DNA of 64,000 nt from Fibrobacterota bacterium (GCA_028287465.1 JAQBPO010000018.1:43875-107874); one strand, 5' to 3'. Shown: positions 47,537-56,779, counted from the first letter of the stretch. The notes: generated from the sequence alone by a model not told the origin. Numbers and translations are program-made.

Positions 47537-48598
47537 TCAGGCGGCTTCGGAGAAGCGCGTTTCGTCCGGCTTGGGCATCGCGGCATCGGCATTCCCGGGC
47601 TTCACGGCCGACGCGGGAACATGGGTCCAATCCGGGTTTCCCGGGACCGCGGCCTTGGCCGGTTGGTCCTCCAACAGATGCTTGGGCACGGGTTTCAGAT
47701 CCCAGACCAGCCCCAGCTTCGAGAATCCCCACAGGATGTAGAATGAAACATCGATTTCCCACCAGCGGAAACCCTGGCGCACCGTATTGGCGTAGTGGTG
47801 GTGGTTGTTGTGCCAGCCTTCCCCCAGGGTTATCAAGGCGAGCAGCAGGCTGTTCTTGCTGTCGTCCCCGGTCCGGTAGCGTTGGCGTCCCATGATATGG
47901 CCCAGGGAATTGATGAAGAAGGTTCCGTGGTACAAGGCGATGGTCGAGATGAAGAAACCCCAAACCAGCATTTGCATGCCGTTGGTGCGCAGGCCCGGGG
48001 CCATGCGGTTCAAAAGCCATCCGAGCGCCGCGGTCCCGAAGGCAAGGCAAAGCGGCGCGACGAAGTCGAACCGATCCAGGAACATGAGCTCCGGGTATTT
48101 GGCGAAGTCCTTCAGCTCGCGGCTCTTCGCCGTGGAATTCTCCCGCTTGCCGAACCAGAGCATATGGCTTACCCAGAAGCCGTGCCGCCGGGGAGAGTGG
48201 GGATCCGCTTGCTCATCCGAGAAGCGATGGTGGTCGCGGTGGTGGGCGCCCCAATGCAAGGCACCGCGCTGCGCCGAAGAGTTCCCGATGAAGGCGAAGA
48301 TGAACTGCATGGCGCGGCCAGTCTTGAAGGTGCGATGGGAGAAGTACCGATGGTACCAGCCGGTGATGGCATGCATGCGCACGAAGTACAGGGCGGCGGC
48401 CACGGCGATTGCCACCGGGCTGGTTCCCACCCAGAAAACCGCCAGGCAAGCCAGATGCATCGCCCAGAACGGGGCCAGACGCAAATGGGATACCCGCTTG
48501 TCCTCCGGGCCGAAGGTGGCTCCTTGGGGCGTATCGTTATCGAGCCACCGGATGATGCTATGGAACGTTCTACCGATCTGAGAGATTATTGAAGGCAT
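47537..48598 (-). CDS. Acyl-CoA/acyl-lipid delta-9 fatty acid desaturase
   Basis: 353 residues, integral membrane. Four hydrophobic stretches and the three His boxes of the desaturase family: HRYFSH, HRDHH (in WGAHHRDHHRFSDEQ) and HNNHH (in GEGWHNNHHHYANT). It introduces a double bond into membrane acyl chains with O2 and an electron donor, which implies an aerobic or microaerobic host. The C-terminal 40 residues are a polar Pro/Ala-rich tail. Single gene, with about 140 bp of hairpin-containing DNA separating it from the element's right end. Confidence 0.93.
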   Translation of the reverse strand: MPSIISQIGRTFHSIIRWLDNDTPQGATFGPEDKRVSHLRLAPFWAMHLACLAVFWVGTSPVAIAVAAALYFVRMHAITGWYHRYFSHRTFKTGRAMQFIFAFIGNSSAQRGALHWGAHHRDHHRFSDEQADPHSPRRHGFWVSHMLWFGKRENSTAKSRELKDFAKYPELMFLDRFDFVAPLCLAFGTAALGWLLNRMAPGLRTNGMQMLVWGFFISTIALYHGTFFINSLGHIMGRQRYRTGDDSKNSLLLALITLGEGWHNNHHHYANTVRQGFRWWEIDVSFYILWGFSKLGLVWDLKPVPKHLLEDQPAKAAVPGNPDWTHVPASAVKPGNADAAMPKPDETRFSEAA

Positions 48599-48873
48599 GG
48601 CATCCGTCCTGATTCACCCACGACATCGCGTAGTGTCTTCGTCGTCCTAGTTATAGGATACGTTCCGGATAGGGCCAGGGGCGGGTCCAATCGGCCCGTC
48701 TTACATCTTTTTACAAACATCTTTTCTGATGGAGGACTTTGGGTCCGACCGCAGTAACCGGACCGTTTCGGCCGGGATTTGCTTTCGGGCGCCTGGAACT
48801 TTTATTGACTCGTAGAGGGCCGGTGCTTCGGACCTAGAGGTCGGCCCGGTCAATCCATCATTCGGAGGTTTTC
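48599..48873. other. Divergent intergenic region
   Basis: 275 bp between the desaturase and the DUF1328 gene. TTGACT near 48811 could be a -35 element for the latter but no good -10 follows. No ORF or RNA gene seen. Confidence 0.35.
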
Positions 48874-49038
48874 ATGTTGCATTATTCCCTGGTTTTCCTG
48901 GTATTCGCCTTGGTCGCCGCCTTCCTCGGGTTCTGGGGAATCGCGGGAATGGCCGCTGGCATCGCCAAGGTCCTATTCTTCGTCTTCCTGGTCATCTGGC
49001 TCGTAACCTTCCTGTTGGGGCGCCGTAGCGCGCTTTGA
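48874..49038 (+). CDS. DUF1328 (YtjA-like) small membrane protein
   Basis: 54 residues, too short for most ORF cutoffs. The ribosome site CGGAGG is 6 nt before ATG 48874. Two membrane helices ([20 protein letters not shown] and [19 protein letters not shown]) joined by a Gly-rich turn follow the DUF1328 pattern closely. The family is widespread and often stress-inducible; mechanism unknown. Neighbours are other small envelope or stress-type proteins. Confidence 0.88.
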   Translation: MLHYSLVFLVFALVAAFLGFWGIAGMAAGIAKVLFFVFLVIWLVTFLLGRRSAL

Positions 49039-49048
49039 CCCTCCGCGT

Positions 49049-49081
49049 CCTGCAGGGCGGGGGCTCGCCCCGCCCTGCAGG
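49049..49081 (+). terminator. Hairpin after the DUF1328 gene
   Basis: CCTGCAGGGCGGGG (49049-49062) / CCCCGCCCTGCAGG (49068-49081), a 14-bp perfect stem 10 bp after the stop. No T-run follows, so it may be a rho-dependent or stabilising end. Confidence 0.5.
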
Positions 49082-49166
49082 CAGGCGGGTTTCCGACCGC
49101 CCTACCCAAAACATATTTTAGTGGGAAGGACCGCCGTGATCCGCGACGGCATATTGAGGAGCGTGT

Positions 49167-49478
49167 ATGTTTCCAACGCGTAAAAAGAACCGCCACCTTT
49201 CCCGTAACCTAGGCCTTGCAATGGTTTCCGCCCTGGGGAGCGCCGGGGGCTATTGGATTTTCAAGAGGTATTCTTCGCGCCGTGGCCGGGAACGGTCCGG
49301 TCCCGAAGCCGCTTCGCGGCAGGGATCCGACGCCGCAAGCCTGGCGGGTCAGTGGCATAGCTTGGATAAGGAATCGAAACAGGGCCACATTCCCCGGGAA
49401 TTGGATAGGACCCCGAAGAATCTCGACCAGACCATCCACACCGAACCCTTCGCGGAAGAAGTCTCCTACCTTGATTGA
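49167..49478 (+). CDS. Hypothetical protein with one membrane-associated segment
   Basis: 103 residues with GAGGAG before ATG 49167. Very basic N-terminus (FPTRKKNRHLSRN), one short hydrophobic stretch (LGLAMVSALGSAGGYWIF) and an acidic/polar C-terminal half (DKESKQGHIPRELDRTPKNL). No family recognised. It may be a small membrane-tethered protein. A strong terminator follows 54 bp later. Confidence 0.6.
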   Translation: MFPTRKKNRHLSRNLGLAMVSALGSAGGYWIFKRYSSRRGRERSGPEAASRQGSDAASLAGQWHSLDKESKQGHIPRELDRTPKNLDQTIHTEPFAEEVSYLD

Positions 49479-49531
49479 GGAGCCCAGGAACGGCTCCTGG
49501 AAGCGTCCCTGACGCCAATCCACAAACGAAT

Positions 49532-49562
49532 GGGGCCCCTATCACAGGGGCCCCTTCTTCTG
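49532..49562 (+). terminator. Rho-independent terminator
   Basis: GGGGCCCCT (49532-49540) / AGGGGCCCC (49546-49554) with a 5-nt loop and TTCTTCT after it. It also stands between two convergent genes and could serve both. Confidence 0.75.
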
Positions 49563-49599
49563 GAATCCATTGCGGACTCAACCGATCGACGGACGTCGC

Positions 49600-50019
49600 T
49601 CAGGCTCCGGCCCCGCGGACGCGGCCACCCATCTGACCGCCCATATCGACGCCCTTCCTTCGATAGACCAGATCGGCGGCTTTGTAGTCCGTCGTCAGCC
49701 ACACGAGGAACAAGGCCACGCCCGCCACGATGTAGAAGTATCGGGCCGAATCGTCGTTTCTGAAGCCCGCGATCCAGGGCATGGCAATCAGGAGCGGGCT
49801 AAGGACCAGCTCGATGGCGCCATGGATGGTGAACGGAATGAGCTTGAAGACGCCCAATGGATAGGCCGTCAACAGCACCAATACGAGATAGAGCGCCGCC
49901 AGGGCGTAAGTGACCGTGGCCGCTTCTCCCACGAAGCGGAAAATCGAGGGCGCCAAAGCGAGAACCAGGATGACCGCATAGTCCAGATAACCGTGGATTT
50001 TCGGTGGGATGAATTTCAT
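49600..50019 (-). CDS. SPW repeat-like small membrane protein
   Basis: 139 residues with about four membrane helices. The start KFIPPKIHGYLDYAVILVLA and the second HGAIELVLSPLLIAMPWIAG show two copies of a P-x-x-H-G-x-x-[D/E]... motif typical of SPW-repeat membrane proteins of the FCB group. Function unknown. GGAGCTTC precedes ATG 50019. The C-terminus is a short basic Gly/Arg tail. Confidence 0.7.
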   Translation of the reverse strand: MKFIPPKIHGYLDYAVILVLALAPSIFRFVGEAATVTYALAALYLVLVLLTAYPLGVFKLIPFTIHGAIELVLSPLLIAMPWIAGFRNDDSARYFYIVAGVALFLVWLTTDYKAADLVYRRKGVDMGGQMGGRVRGAGA

Positions 50020-50085
50020 GGTGAAGCTCCTTTTGAGGGGTCAGGTTTCCTGAACGGACAACCCATATCCTTAAAAAAAACTTAT

Positions 50086-51141
50086 TCATACCTGCGGCGA
50101 TAGGGGGCCATTCCGGAAGGATTGCCTCGTCCAAGTCGGACCCGGGCTGGACGGTCCGTCCAGGCCCCAATAAAGAGGGTCGATGCAAAGCCGTCTTGCG
50201 GTCTTCCCGGCGTCCCAGGCATGGTAGACGATGAAGGTCGTCTTTCCGTCCGGGCCTTCGACCAGGGAATTGTGGCCGGGTCCCAACATCCTTCCCGGTT
50301 GGGTTTTCAGGATGCGCGGTCCCGTCTCTCCGCCGGTTTCGGCGTATGGGCCGAGCACGTGGTCGGCCACCACGTAGTCCACGCCGTATCCCTCGGTCTC
50401 CCAACGGCCGCCGCTATAAAAGCAATAATAACGCCCCAGGTGCTTGCGGACGCATGGGCCTTCCAAAGTGTGCCAATCGTAACGGCCGCCGTAGATCGGC
50501 CGATCGCTCTCGAATCGCTGCCAATCATGCCTCGCCCGGAGCACCACGTGGCTCCCTTCGGTAAGCTTGGTCATGCTTTCCAAGGGTTGGGCCACCAGGG
50601 CCGTTCCGGCCCGTATGGAACCTCGTCCCGGCGGTTCCGAATCGAGGAAGTCGGCCGCGAAAAAAAGGTACCAGCGGCCGTCCGTATCCCGGAAGGGATG
50701 GGGATCGATGGCGAAAAGCCATTCCGAGGAGCTGGTCAATGCCGACCCGGTATCGTGGTAGGGTCCGCCGGGGGACGTGCTGACGGCCACGCGGAGGTGA
50801 TGGCCCTGGTCCCCGAGGCCAACCGAATAATAGAGGAAGAATCGTCCCTCGTGATAAGCCACCTCGGGCGCCCAGAATGAGTCGCCGTGGGCGGCTCCGA
50901 ATTCCGGTTTCCGCATGGCCCTGCCAATGGGAAACCAATGGACCAGGTCCCGGGATTCAAGCATGGGGAATATCCCCTCTCCGGACTCGGCTGCATGTCC
51001 TGCGGCCTCCTGGGGTCCCGTGCCCACGGCGTAATATACGCCGTCGTGTTTCCAAACGAACGGATCGGCGAAATACGCGGGATGGACCGGGTTGACGTAG
51101 GAGGCGCCGCTCGCGAGCGCCTCAGTATTTGAATTCGACAT
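50086..51141 (-). CDS. Glycoside hydrolase family 43-like protein
   Basis: 351 residues from ATG 51139-51141; the frame is open further upstream, but GGACGG lies before this ATG and it overlaps the PhyH gene's 3' end by 20 bp. The five-blade propeller pattern is visible: catalytic base Asp in PAYFADPFVWKHDGVYY, FWAPEVAYHEGRFFLYYS, modulator Asp in AIDPHPFRDTDGRWYLFF, acid Glu in LEGPCVRKHLGRYYCFYSGG. No signal peptide, so it acts inside the cell or is not exported by Sec. Family members cleave arabinofuranosyl, xylosyl or galactofuranosyl links; near glf the last is attractive but unproven. Last gene of the glycan operon. Confidence 0.85.
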   Translation of the reverse strand: MSNSNTEALASGASYVNPVHPAYFADPFVWKHDGVYYAVGTGPQEAAGHAAESGEGIFPMLESRDLVHWFPIGRAMRKPEFGAAHGDSFWAPEVAYHEGRFFLYYSVGLGDQGHHLRVAVSTSPGGPYHDTGSALTSSSEWLFAIDPHPFRDTDGRWYLFFAADFLDSEPPGRGSIRAGTALVAQPLESMTKLTEGSHVVLRARHDWQRFESDRPIYGGRYDWHTLEGPCVRKHLGRYYCFYSGGRWETEGYGVDYVVADHVLGPYAETGGETGPRILKTQPGRMLGPGHNSLVEGPDGKTTFIVYHAWDAGKTARRLCIDPLYWGLDGPSSPGPTWTRQSFRNGPLSPQV

Positions 51142-51919
51142 AGGATTCCGTCCGGTCCGCCTCGGCGCGTTCGACCACCTTGCAGCGCAGGAGCGCGCGT
51201 TCCCTTTCGCCAAGGGATTGGTAGGCCTCCCTGGGGACCTCGAGGTCCACCTTGGCCGTGTGCAACCAATGCATGACGTAACCCATCACCACCATGGGCC
51301 TGGGCCGATCGGTCCGGTTGGGCGTTCCCCGATGCATGGCGTACGGTGAACGGATGGCCACGTCGCCCAGTTCCATCGGGAACGATTCGATGGGGTTTTC
51401 CCCGCTGGCAATGGCGGCCATGGCCTTCTCCTTGGTCATCCGGTGGGTGCCCCGCGCCATTTGCAAGGGGCCATTCTCTTCGGTGACCTCGCAAAGCGGG
51501 AAATTGACGGCGAGGGCGTAAAGAGGCGTCTGGAATTCCTCGGTGAAAAGGGGGCGGTGATCACGATGCACTTCCTGGTAATCCGATCCGAGCACGGGAG
51601 TATCGACGGCCAATTGGACCATGGCGTATTCCTGCGCGAAGACTCGATCCAGGACGGCGAGGATGCCCGGGTTGGCGAATACCACCGGATCCCCGAAGGG
51701 CTGAACCCATGGCAAGGTCACGTAGTAACGGCCCGGCCCGCGAGGCGCCAGGCCGCCCGGCAGCTTACGGCGGCGGTCCACAAGGGCTTCGAACTCGGAA
51801 CCCCATTCCCGGAGGAGCGCCGGATCCAGAAGTCCCCTCAAGATGCAGATACCGTCCCGGTCCAGTTCGTCCGCCAACTTCTGCGATTCCTCCTCTACCC
51901 ATTCCTTCCTAAACGTCAT
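51122..51919 (-). CDS. Phytanoyl-CoA dioxygenase (PhyH) family protein
   Basis: 265 residues from ATG 51917-51919, which has GGGAGG 5 nt upstream, preferred over an upstream GTG. Fe(II)/2-oxoglutarate dioxygenase pattern: DGICILRGLLDPALLREWG, metal ligands H-x-D (EVHRDHRPLF), distal His (GDVAIRSPYAMHRGTPNRTD). PhyH-like enzymes hydroxylate small molecules or sugars; in a glycan operon it may modify a sugar or lipid carrier. Overlaps the GH43-like gene by 20 bp. Confidence 0.85.
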   Translation of the reverse strand: MTFRKEWVEEESQKLADELDRDGICILRGLLDPALLREWGSEFEALVDRRRKLPGGLAPRGPGRYYVTLPWVQPFGDPVVFANPGILAVLDRVFAQEYAMVQLAVDTPVLGSDYQEVHRDHRPLFTEEFQTPLYALAVNFPLCEVTEENGPLQMARGTHRMTKEKAMAAIASGENPIESFPMELGDVAIRSPYAMHRGTPNRTDRPRPMVVMGYVMHWLHTAKVDLEVPREAYQSLGERERALLRCKVVERAEADRTESYVEFKY

Positions 51920-51947
51920 GCATGCCTCCCTTCCCTTCACCCAGGAA

Positions 51948-54182
51948 TCAATCTACCAAGGCTTGAATATTCCCGGCCATGGCCATTGCCGAAGTGAGTT
52001 CGTCGAGGCAGCGGTCCAAGGAGCGTTCCAAGGGCGGCAGAATCCAACCCCGTTCGCTCCCGAGGACGCTATAGAGCGGCCTCGGCGCGCCTGGAAAAAG
52101 AACCTGATAGGGCATGGCTTCTATGGATGAAACCGGTGAACCGACGTATTCCGCGGTACGGCGGGCAAGGTCGGCCCAGGTGACGGCGCCGGGGTTGGCC
52201 AAATGCCAGACTCCCTTCTCGCCGTCCAGGAAAAGATCCAGGCAGGCATTGGCGAGATCGGGGACGTAGGTGGGGGAAACGGTCAGATTGTCGGCGGCCT
52301 TGACGCTTTCGCCTTTCGCCAACGAAGCCAGGCAATGGGCCAGGAAATTGTGGCCGTCCCATGGACCGAAAAAGGCGCTGGTGCGGATCACCAGGGCTTC
52401 GGGAAGCACCGTACGCAATGCCTCCTCGGCAATCGCCTTGCTCCGCCCGTAGATATTGAGCGGTGAAACCGGATCGGATTCCAGGTAAGGCCGCACGGAT
52501 GAGCCGTCGAATACCAGGTCCGAGGAAAAAGTCAGCATGCGGACCTTCAAGCGGGCGCAAGCCTCCGCGAGTACGGCCGGACCGATTGCGTTTTCCCGCA
52601 GGCATCTTTCCGGTTCCGTTTCGGCCTGGTCCACCCGGACGTATCCGGCCGCATTGATCACGGCCCATGGGCGCAGGGCGATCAGGGCCCTTTCCACCGA
52701 AGCCTTGTCCGCGATGTCCATCTGGGAGCGGGAAAGGCGCGCATGGCGGATGCCCCGCCCCTGGCAGATCCGGGAAAGGGCGCGGGCCAAGGTTCCGTTG
52801 GCGCCGGTTATGAGGACCGGGCGTTGTCCGCTGCGCCGGAAATCCGATTTCTGCGGGGAACGGCTGGGGGTTTCCGTGGAGGAGTGCAGGAACCGCTCCG
52901 GGCGCCGCCACCAGCCGGGCGCGGCCGAAAGCGGATCTTCCGGCGTTCTGCCGGCGGCGAGCTGGGAAGCCAAGGCCGCCAAGGCGGTGGGCCTGGGCTT
53001 TGGGGCGCGTATATCGAAGGCACCGGGCTCATAATGCCCCTCTTCGCGGGTCACGAGGCTGTTCCATTCGCAGGCCCCGAAAAGGGACCAGAAGGTCATG
53101 GCCCGCATTGGGATGCCTTCGTCGCGCAGACCGTTCACGGCGTCCCAGACCTCGCGTACCCAGCGGACCTGATCCTCCCGCGTACATCCCAGGTGGGTTT
53201 CGGTCATCGCCAGAGGCGAGCGGTACCGTTCCCATGCCTCGCGCAGGAGGCCCCCCGGCCCGGAAATGCCCGTTTCGCTGGATCGCACGGCCTCGATATC
53301 CGCATAGGCATGCCTTCCGTTGCCTCCATGGAAGCCGGCGGGGTAGCGATCCAGGTTGTGATCCAGGTATCGCTCGCTGGTAAGGTAATAGTTGAATCCC
53401 AGGATATCGGGGGGGCATGGGGCCTCCTGGAATTCCGCGAGTTCCGCCTCCCGCGCTCCTGAGCCGAGCAGGTAGCCCCAAAGCGGATGGTTCCGGTCCA
53501 CTTCCCCCCGTAACAGGTCGCAGGACAGCCAGCGCCTATCGTTGTCGAAGGCCGCCTGGTAGGCAAGGGGAGGCGTACTCTGGGTTTTGCCCAGATCCTC
53601 GGTTTGCACGAGGATGGCGTTCGGATTGACCTCGCGGATGGCGCGCATGCACAGGATGATGGCCCTGCATTGCGCGAGGAGCGCCCGCACGAATTCGCGA
53701 TCGGATCGGCCATGGGGATGCCAGTGCCCGTAAAGCCCGCAAAACCGGGCCGTGGTCAGGGGTTCGTTCACGGGGGTATAAGCCTCAATCCAGGGATAGC
53801 GGCGGGCCACCTTGGCGGCATGGCGGGCGAGCTGGTCCGGGAACCCGGGATCCATCATTCCCGTCCAGGCCGGGCCGCTTCCATGATGGATGAGCCCCAC
53901 GATGGGACGCATCGCGAGATGGCGCATCAGCGCCAGCCTATCGTCGGCGAAGGACCAATCCTCCCGGTCAGGCGCGACCGGGGAGACCTTCTCCCACAAA
54001 ACCGGATATCGGACCGTTTTGATCCCCAAGGCGGCCACCAATTCCAGGTCGTTCGGCCGCCGGACATGCCCCGTCATTTCGAATTGATCGAAATAGCGTT
54101 CCCGGACGCGATTGATGGTGCATTCCAGGCCTCCCCAGACCTCGACGCCGGGACGGCCTGCCTGCTTTTCCGGTTCGGTCAT
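51948..54182 (-). CDS. Fusion of a GH1-like glycosidase and RmlD-like dTDP-4-dehydrorhamnose reductase
   Basis: 744 residues. Residues about 10-410 form a TIM-barrel GH1-like part: LGIKTVRYPVLWEKVSP, acid/base Glu in YTPVNEPLTTARFCGLYG, and nucleophile Glu in PLAMTETHLGCTRED. After a Pro/Ser-rich linker, residues about 455-730 are an RmlD-type short-chain reductase: PVLITGANGTLARALSRIC, AVINAAGYVRVDQAE, SSDLVFDG, YGRSKAIAEEALR. RmlD completes dTDP-deoxysugar synthesis. Overlaps glf by 4 bp. The pairing of a glycosidase with a sugar-nucleotide reductase points to a glycan-tailoring role; substrate unknown. Confidence 0.87.
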   Translation of the reverse strand: MTEPEKQAGRPGVEVWGGLECTINRVRERYFDQFEMTGHVRRPNDLELVAALGIKTVRYPVLWEKVSPVAPDREDWSFADDRLALMRHLAMRPIVGLIHHGSGPAWTGMMDPGFPDQLARHAAKVARRYPWIEAYTPVNEPLTTARFCGLYGHWHPHGRSDREFVRALLAQCRAIILCMRAIREVNPNAILVQTEDLGKTQSTPPLAYQAAFDNDRRWLSCDLLRGEVDRNHPLWGYLLGSGAREAELAEFQEAPCPPDILGFNYYLTSERYLDHNLDRYPAGFHGGNGRHAYADIEAVRSSETGISGPGGLLREAWERYRSPLAMTETHLGCTREDQVRWVREVWDAVNGLRDEGIPMRAMTFWSLFGACEWNSLVTREEGHYEPGAFDIRAPKPRPTALAALASQLAAGRTPEDPLSAAPGWWRRPERFLHSSTETPSRSPQKSDFRRSGQRPVLITGANGTLARALSRICQGRGIRHARLSRSQMDIADKASVERALIALRPWAVINAAGYVRVDQAETEPERCLRENAIGPAVLAEACARLKVRMLTFSSDLVFDGSSVRPYLESDPVSPLNIYGRSKAIAEEALRTVLPEALVIRTSAFFGPWDGHNFLAHCLASLAKGESVKAADNLTVSPTYVPDLANACLDLFLDGEKGVWHLANPGAVTWADLARRTAEYVGSPVSSIEAMPYQVLFPGAPRPLYSVLGSERGWILPPLERSLDRCLDELTSAMAMAGNIQALVD

Positions 54183-55294
54183 GCGATGGCCGATTCAAGC
54201 CGTTCTTCTTTGATCAGTTTCTTATACGCCGCGAGCGACTGGGCCACTACCTGGTCCATGTTGTAATACTTATAGGTCGCGAGGCGTCCCGTGAAGAGCA
54301 CTTCCGGAACGGAAGCGGCCAATTTCTGGTATTGATGGTAAAGGTCGGTATTCTCCTTCCGCGGGACGGGGTAATAGGGGTCCCCTTCTGATCGCGGGAA
54401 TTCGTAGACGATGCTGGTTTTTTCGTGCTTCTGCCCGGTCAGATGCTTGAACTCCGTGATCCTCGTATAAGCCTGCTCATTGGGGAAGTTGATCGTGCCC
54501 ACTTGCTGGAAGTTGTGCCCATCGTGGGTTTCGTGCTTGAACTCCAGGGAACGGTAGGGAAGCTTGCCGAACCGGTAATCGAAGAACGCATCGATGGGGC
54601 CGGTATAGATCATCTTGCGGAACGGGATGGCGCCCAGGATGTCCCGGTAATCCGTCTTCAGCATGATGTGGATTTTCGGATGCGAGAGCATGCGCTGGAA
54701 CATGCGGGTATATCCGTGCAAGGGCATGGCCTGGTAAGTGTCGGTGAAATACCGGTCATCGCGGTTGCTGCGGACCGGCACCCTCGCCGTGACCGAGGCG
54801 TCCAGCTCGGAAGGATCCAGGTCCCACTGCTTCCTTGTGTATCCCCGGAAGAATTTCTCGTATAGCTCCCGTCCCACCTTGGAAACAACCACGTCCTCGG
54901 AAGTGCGGATATGTTCCTTGGGTTCGGCCATGGAGGCGAAGAATCCCTCGACCTCGGACGGCTTCAGGTTCATATTATAAAGCCGGTTCACGGTATCCAG
55001 GTTGATCGGGATTGGCACCAACTGGCCGTCCACCCTGGCGAGCACCCTATGCTCGTAGGATCGCCAGGAGGTGAAGGCCGACAGGTAGTCGAATACCTCT
55101 TTGCTGTTCGTATGGAAGATGTGCGGGCCGTAATCATGGATCAGCAGTCCCGCGTCATTGTGCGAGTCGTAGGCGTTACCCGCGATATGGGGGCGCTTGT
55201 CCACGATCAGGACCGACATGCCCGCCCCGGCCGAAAGCCTTTCCGCGAGGACGCTGCCGGCATAGCCCGCTCCCACGATCAGGTAATCATACAT
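54179..55294 (-). CDS. glf: UDP-galactopyranose mutase
   Basis: 371 residues. The enzyme interconverts UDP-galactopyranose and UDP-galactofuranose with reduced FAD. N-terminal FAD motif VGAGYAGSVLAERLSAG, DYGPHIFHTNSKEVFDYL, YTRKQWDLDP, and the active-site region YTGPIDAFFDYRFG with NFPNEQAYTRITEFKHLTGQ. Overlaps its two neighbours by 4 and 8 bp, so translation is coupled. It shows that the operon makes galactofuranose. Confidence 0.96.
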   Translation of the reverse strand: MYDYLIVGAGYAGSVLAERLSAGAGMSVLIVDKRPHIAGNAYDSHNDAGLLIHDYGPHIFHTNSKEVFDYLSAFTSWRSYEHRVLARVDGQLVPIPINLDTVNRLYNMNLKPSEVEGFFASMAEPKEHIRTSEDVVVSKVGRELYEKFFRGYTRKQWDLDPSELDASVTARVPVRSNRDDRYFTDTYQAMPLHGYTRMFQRMLSHPKIHIMLKTDYRDILGAIPFRKMIYTGPIDAFFDYRFGKLPYRSLEFKHETHDGHNFQQVGTINFPNEQAYTRITEFKHLTGQKHEKTSIVYEFPRSEGDPYYPVPRKENTDLYHQYQKLAASVPEVLFTGRLATYKYYNMDQVVAQSLAAYKKLIKEERLESAIA

Positions 55295-56513
55295 GCTTTC
55301 CCCCGCCTTTTTTTGCCTTGTCCCGGCACGCCGATACGACGAGGTCGTTCATCGAGGACCAGGTCTTGTCCCAGGAGATCTGGGACAGGAAGTTGTCCAC
55401 CTTGGTTTGCCATTTCCGGTCCGAATCCATGACAATGGCCTTTTCGCATTGCTTGATGAAATCGGCCGGGAAATCCGCGATAAGGACGAGTCCGGCGCGC
55501 CCGTACGGATCTTCCACGTCCTTGATGGAAGTGGAAACGACGGGTCTCCCTGCCGCGAGGTATTCCGGGGTTTTGGTGGGGCTGATGTAGCGCGTGGACG
55601 CATTATGCGCGAATGGCATCATGGCGGCCTGCCATTTGCCGAGGTAGCGCGGAAGGTCGGCGTATTCCTTTTTGCCCAGGTAATGGATATTGCGCCGCCT
55701 CGGCAGGTCGGCAGGGTCGATTTTGCAAACCGGACCGATGAGGATCCATTGCCAGTCGGGCTTCAAATCGGCGCATCGGGCCAACAGATCGAGGTTCAGC
55801 CTTTCGTCGATCACCCCATGGTACCCGATGCGGGGCGTGGCGATCTGCCTTTGATCCGGAGGATCGGCGAAATCCCCCCTCGCTTTCATGAAATGGGATT
55901 TATCGATGCTGCTGGGGAAGGGATAAACCCTGGGGTGTCGCCGCTTCTTCGCCTCGTATAGGCTGATGCCCCCGGTGAATACCAGATCGGCCCGGGCCAT
56001 GAGGCTCCGTTCCATCTCGACCATCACGGGAGGCGCTCCCGCGAAGGCGGACAGCTCGTCCATGCAATCGAAAACCGTTACCGCCGGCTTCAGGTGGGAC
56101 GTGAAGGAAAGGGCCATCGGCGTGTAATACCATGCCACGAAATCCCGGATATTCCACCTAGTCATGGCCGCATCCACGAGGTCGCGCTGCGATTGGAGCG
56201 TTTGCGCCTCGGAATAGCCTTGCGGAATATGCGGCACCAGGACCATGACTCCTTTACCCCGGTTGAAGATCTGGGTGAACGGTTCCGAAGCCTGGATACG
56301 GACCGGTTCCTCGACATAGAAAACGCGCCTTTTCTCCCCGAAGCGGGTAAGAAGGTGTTGTGGACGTTGGAAGACGAAATCCCAACGGAGGTGGGAAAAG
56401 CAAACGAGATCGCGGGTGGATTCCTTCTGGGGGTTTTCTTCCGTCAGCGTCAGGTGGCCGTTGGAAGCGGGGTTCATTCCGCGGGGAAATTCTTCTGAAG
56501 TATCCAGGCTCAT
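55287..56513 (-). CDS. Glycosyltransferase (GT4-like)
   Basis: 408 residues from ATG 56511-56513 with GGGAGCC upstream; the frame is open further left without a better start. N-terminal LVCFSHLRWDFVFQRPQHLL is typical of GT4-family sugar transferases of exopolysaccharide clusters; the C-terminal Rossmann half has RIGYHGVIDERLNLDLLA, WILIGPVCKIDPADLPRR and PEYLAAGRPVVST. The sequence TKTPEYLAAGRPVV is the donor-binding E-x7-E-like region. Donor is unknown; UDP-galactofuranose is possible given glf. Overlaps glf by 8 bp. Confidence 0.88.
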   Translation of the reverse strand: MSLDTSEEFPRGMNPASNGHLTLTEENPQKESTRDLVCFSHLRWDFVFQRPQHLLTRFGEKRRVFYVEEPVRIQASEPFTQIFNRGKGVMVLVPHIPQGYSEAQTLQSQRDLVDAAMTRWNIRDFVAWYYTPMALSFTSHLKPAVTVFDCMDELSAFAGAPPVMVEMERSLMARADLVFTGGISLYEAKKRRHPRVYPFPSSIDKSHFMKARGDFADPPDQRQIATPRIGYHGVIDERLNLDLLARCADLKPDWQWILIGPVCKIDPADLPRRRNIHYLGKKEYADLPRYLGKWQAAMMPFAHNASTRYISPTKTPEYLAAGRPVVSTSIKDVEDPYGRAGLVLIADFPADFIKQCEKAIVMDSDRKWQTKVDNFLSQISWDKTWSSMNDLVVSACRDKAKKGGGKHV

Positions 56514-56599
56514 AAGGGCTCCCTTCAACGGCGGGCGTCGGCCTGCCGATGTGCGATTTGTTCGTATTTCCGTACAGTTTGCGCGGCGCGGCGCCGGGA

Positions 56600-56779
56600 T
56601 CAAGCCGAGTGCGGCTCCATGTCCTTTTCCTCTTCGGAATGGACTTCAACGCCCCTCACGCATTTGAAATGCACTTCCGAGATCCAATCCATTTTGCTGT
56701 GGACGGGATGCATGACCGGGTCGGGGGTCCAGGACGGGGTTTCGGGGGGTTCCGGGTTTTCATCGTATTGCTTTTCCAT
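56600..56779 (-). CDS. 59-residue small protein between GH1-like enzyme and glycosyltransferase
   Basis: Starts at ATG 56777-56779, 9 bp after the GH1-like stop codon (TAG 56789-56791), with AGGAG in between at good spacing; ends at TGA 56600-56602. Sequence MEKQYDENPEPPETPSWTPD, then DWISEVHFKCVRGVEVHSEE and KDMEPHSA. Acidic, Pro-rich at the N-terminus, one Cys. No known family. Operon position and ribosome site argue that it is real; it may be an accessory subunit. Confidence 0.6.
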   Translation of the reverse strand: MEKQYDENPEPPETPSWTPDPVMHPVHSKMDWISEVHFKCVRGVEVHSEEEKDMEPHSA

